From assembly GCA_902767285.1 (NCBI GenBank), contig CACXHC010000115.1, positions 1 to 5,350 of the forward strand: a DNA stretch of 5,350 nucleotides, in the 5' to 3' direction. A program made the position numbers and the translations under genes. The notes under the pieces were generated by a model. It was not told where the DNA came from. It searched no databases and was given only the letters and a program-made list of their open reading frames with translations. Below are positions 5,348-5,350 of this stretch, in pieces (within the stretch, counting starts at the first letter, position 1; every line of letters begins with the position of its first letter). Source of the stretch: an uncultured Ruminococcus sp. (GTDB lineage Bacteria; Bacillota; Clostridia; Oscillospirales; Acutalibacteraceae).

Positions 5348-5350
5348 CAA

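Overview
The window looks like chromosomal DNA of a low-GC Gram-positive anaerobe (Bacillota, most likely class Clostridia; a Ruminococcus/Oscillospiraceae-type gut bacterium is my best guess). The evidence is the AT-rich intergenic DNA, strong AGAGGTGAT and AAGGAGG ribosome binding sites, consensus sigma-A promoters, a membrane protein starting with a zinc ribbon, and the GC-rich TGCC-loop hairpins at the right edge. The genus is inference only.

Layout. Bases 1-157 hold no gene. They contain a leftward promoter that probably serves a gene beyond the left edge and a rightward promoter for the first gene. At 176-727 (+) lies a small histidine phosphatase. It converges, with a 4-base gap, on a leftward gene (732-2186) for a zinc-ribbon, single-pass membrane protein with a large outer part. 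That part carries an acidic Ser/Glu tract, twelve perfect VTSSK repeats, a Pro/Glu/Gln linker and an unrecognised C-terminal domain. A short divergent control region (2187-2369) has two near-consensus promoters back to back. Between them is a 13-bp inverted repeat centred almost exactly between the two -35 boxes.

From 2370 to 5264 (+) runs a three-gene operon for the proton-translocating NAD(P) transhydrogenase in the split-alpha form: alpha-1 (NAD-binding domain I), alpha-2 (membrane) and beta (membrane plus NADP-binding domain III). The three products together make one enzyme, which couples hydride transfer between NAD(H) and NADP(H) to proton movement across the membrane. All the key parts appear intact. 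The operon ends in two tandem GC-rich hairpins with the same TGCC loop, followed by a T8/A9 palindrome: a likely terminator region and possibly a dispersed repeat.

I see no mobile element, CRISPR array, RNA gene or convincing new defence or biosynthetic system. The parts most worth a second look are the divergent control region, the repeat-bearing surface protein and the hairpin cluster.
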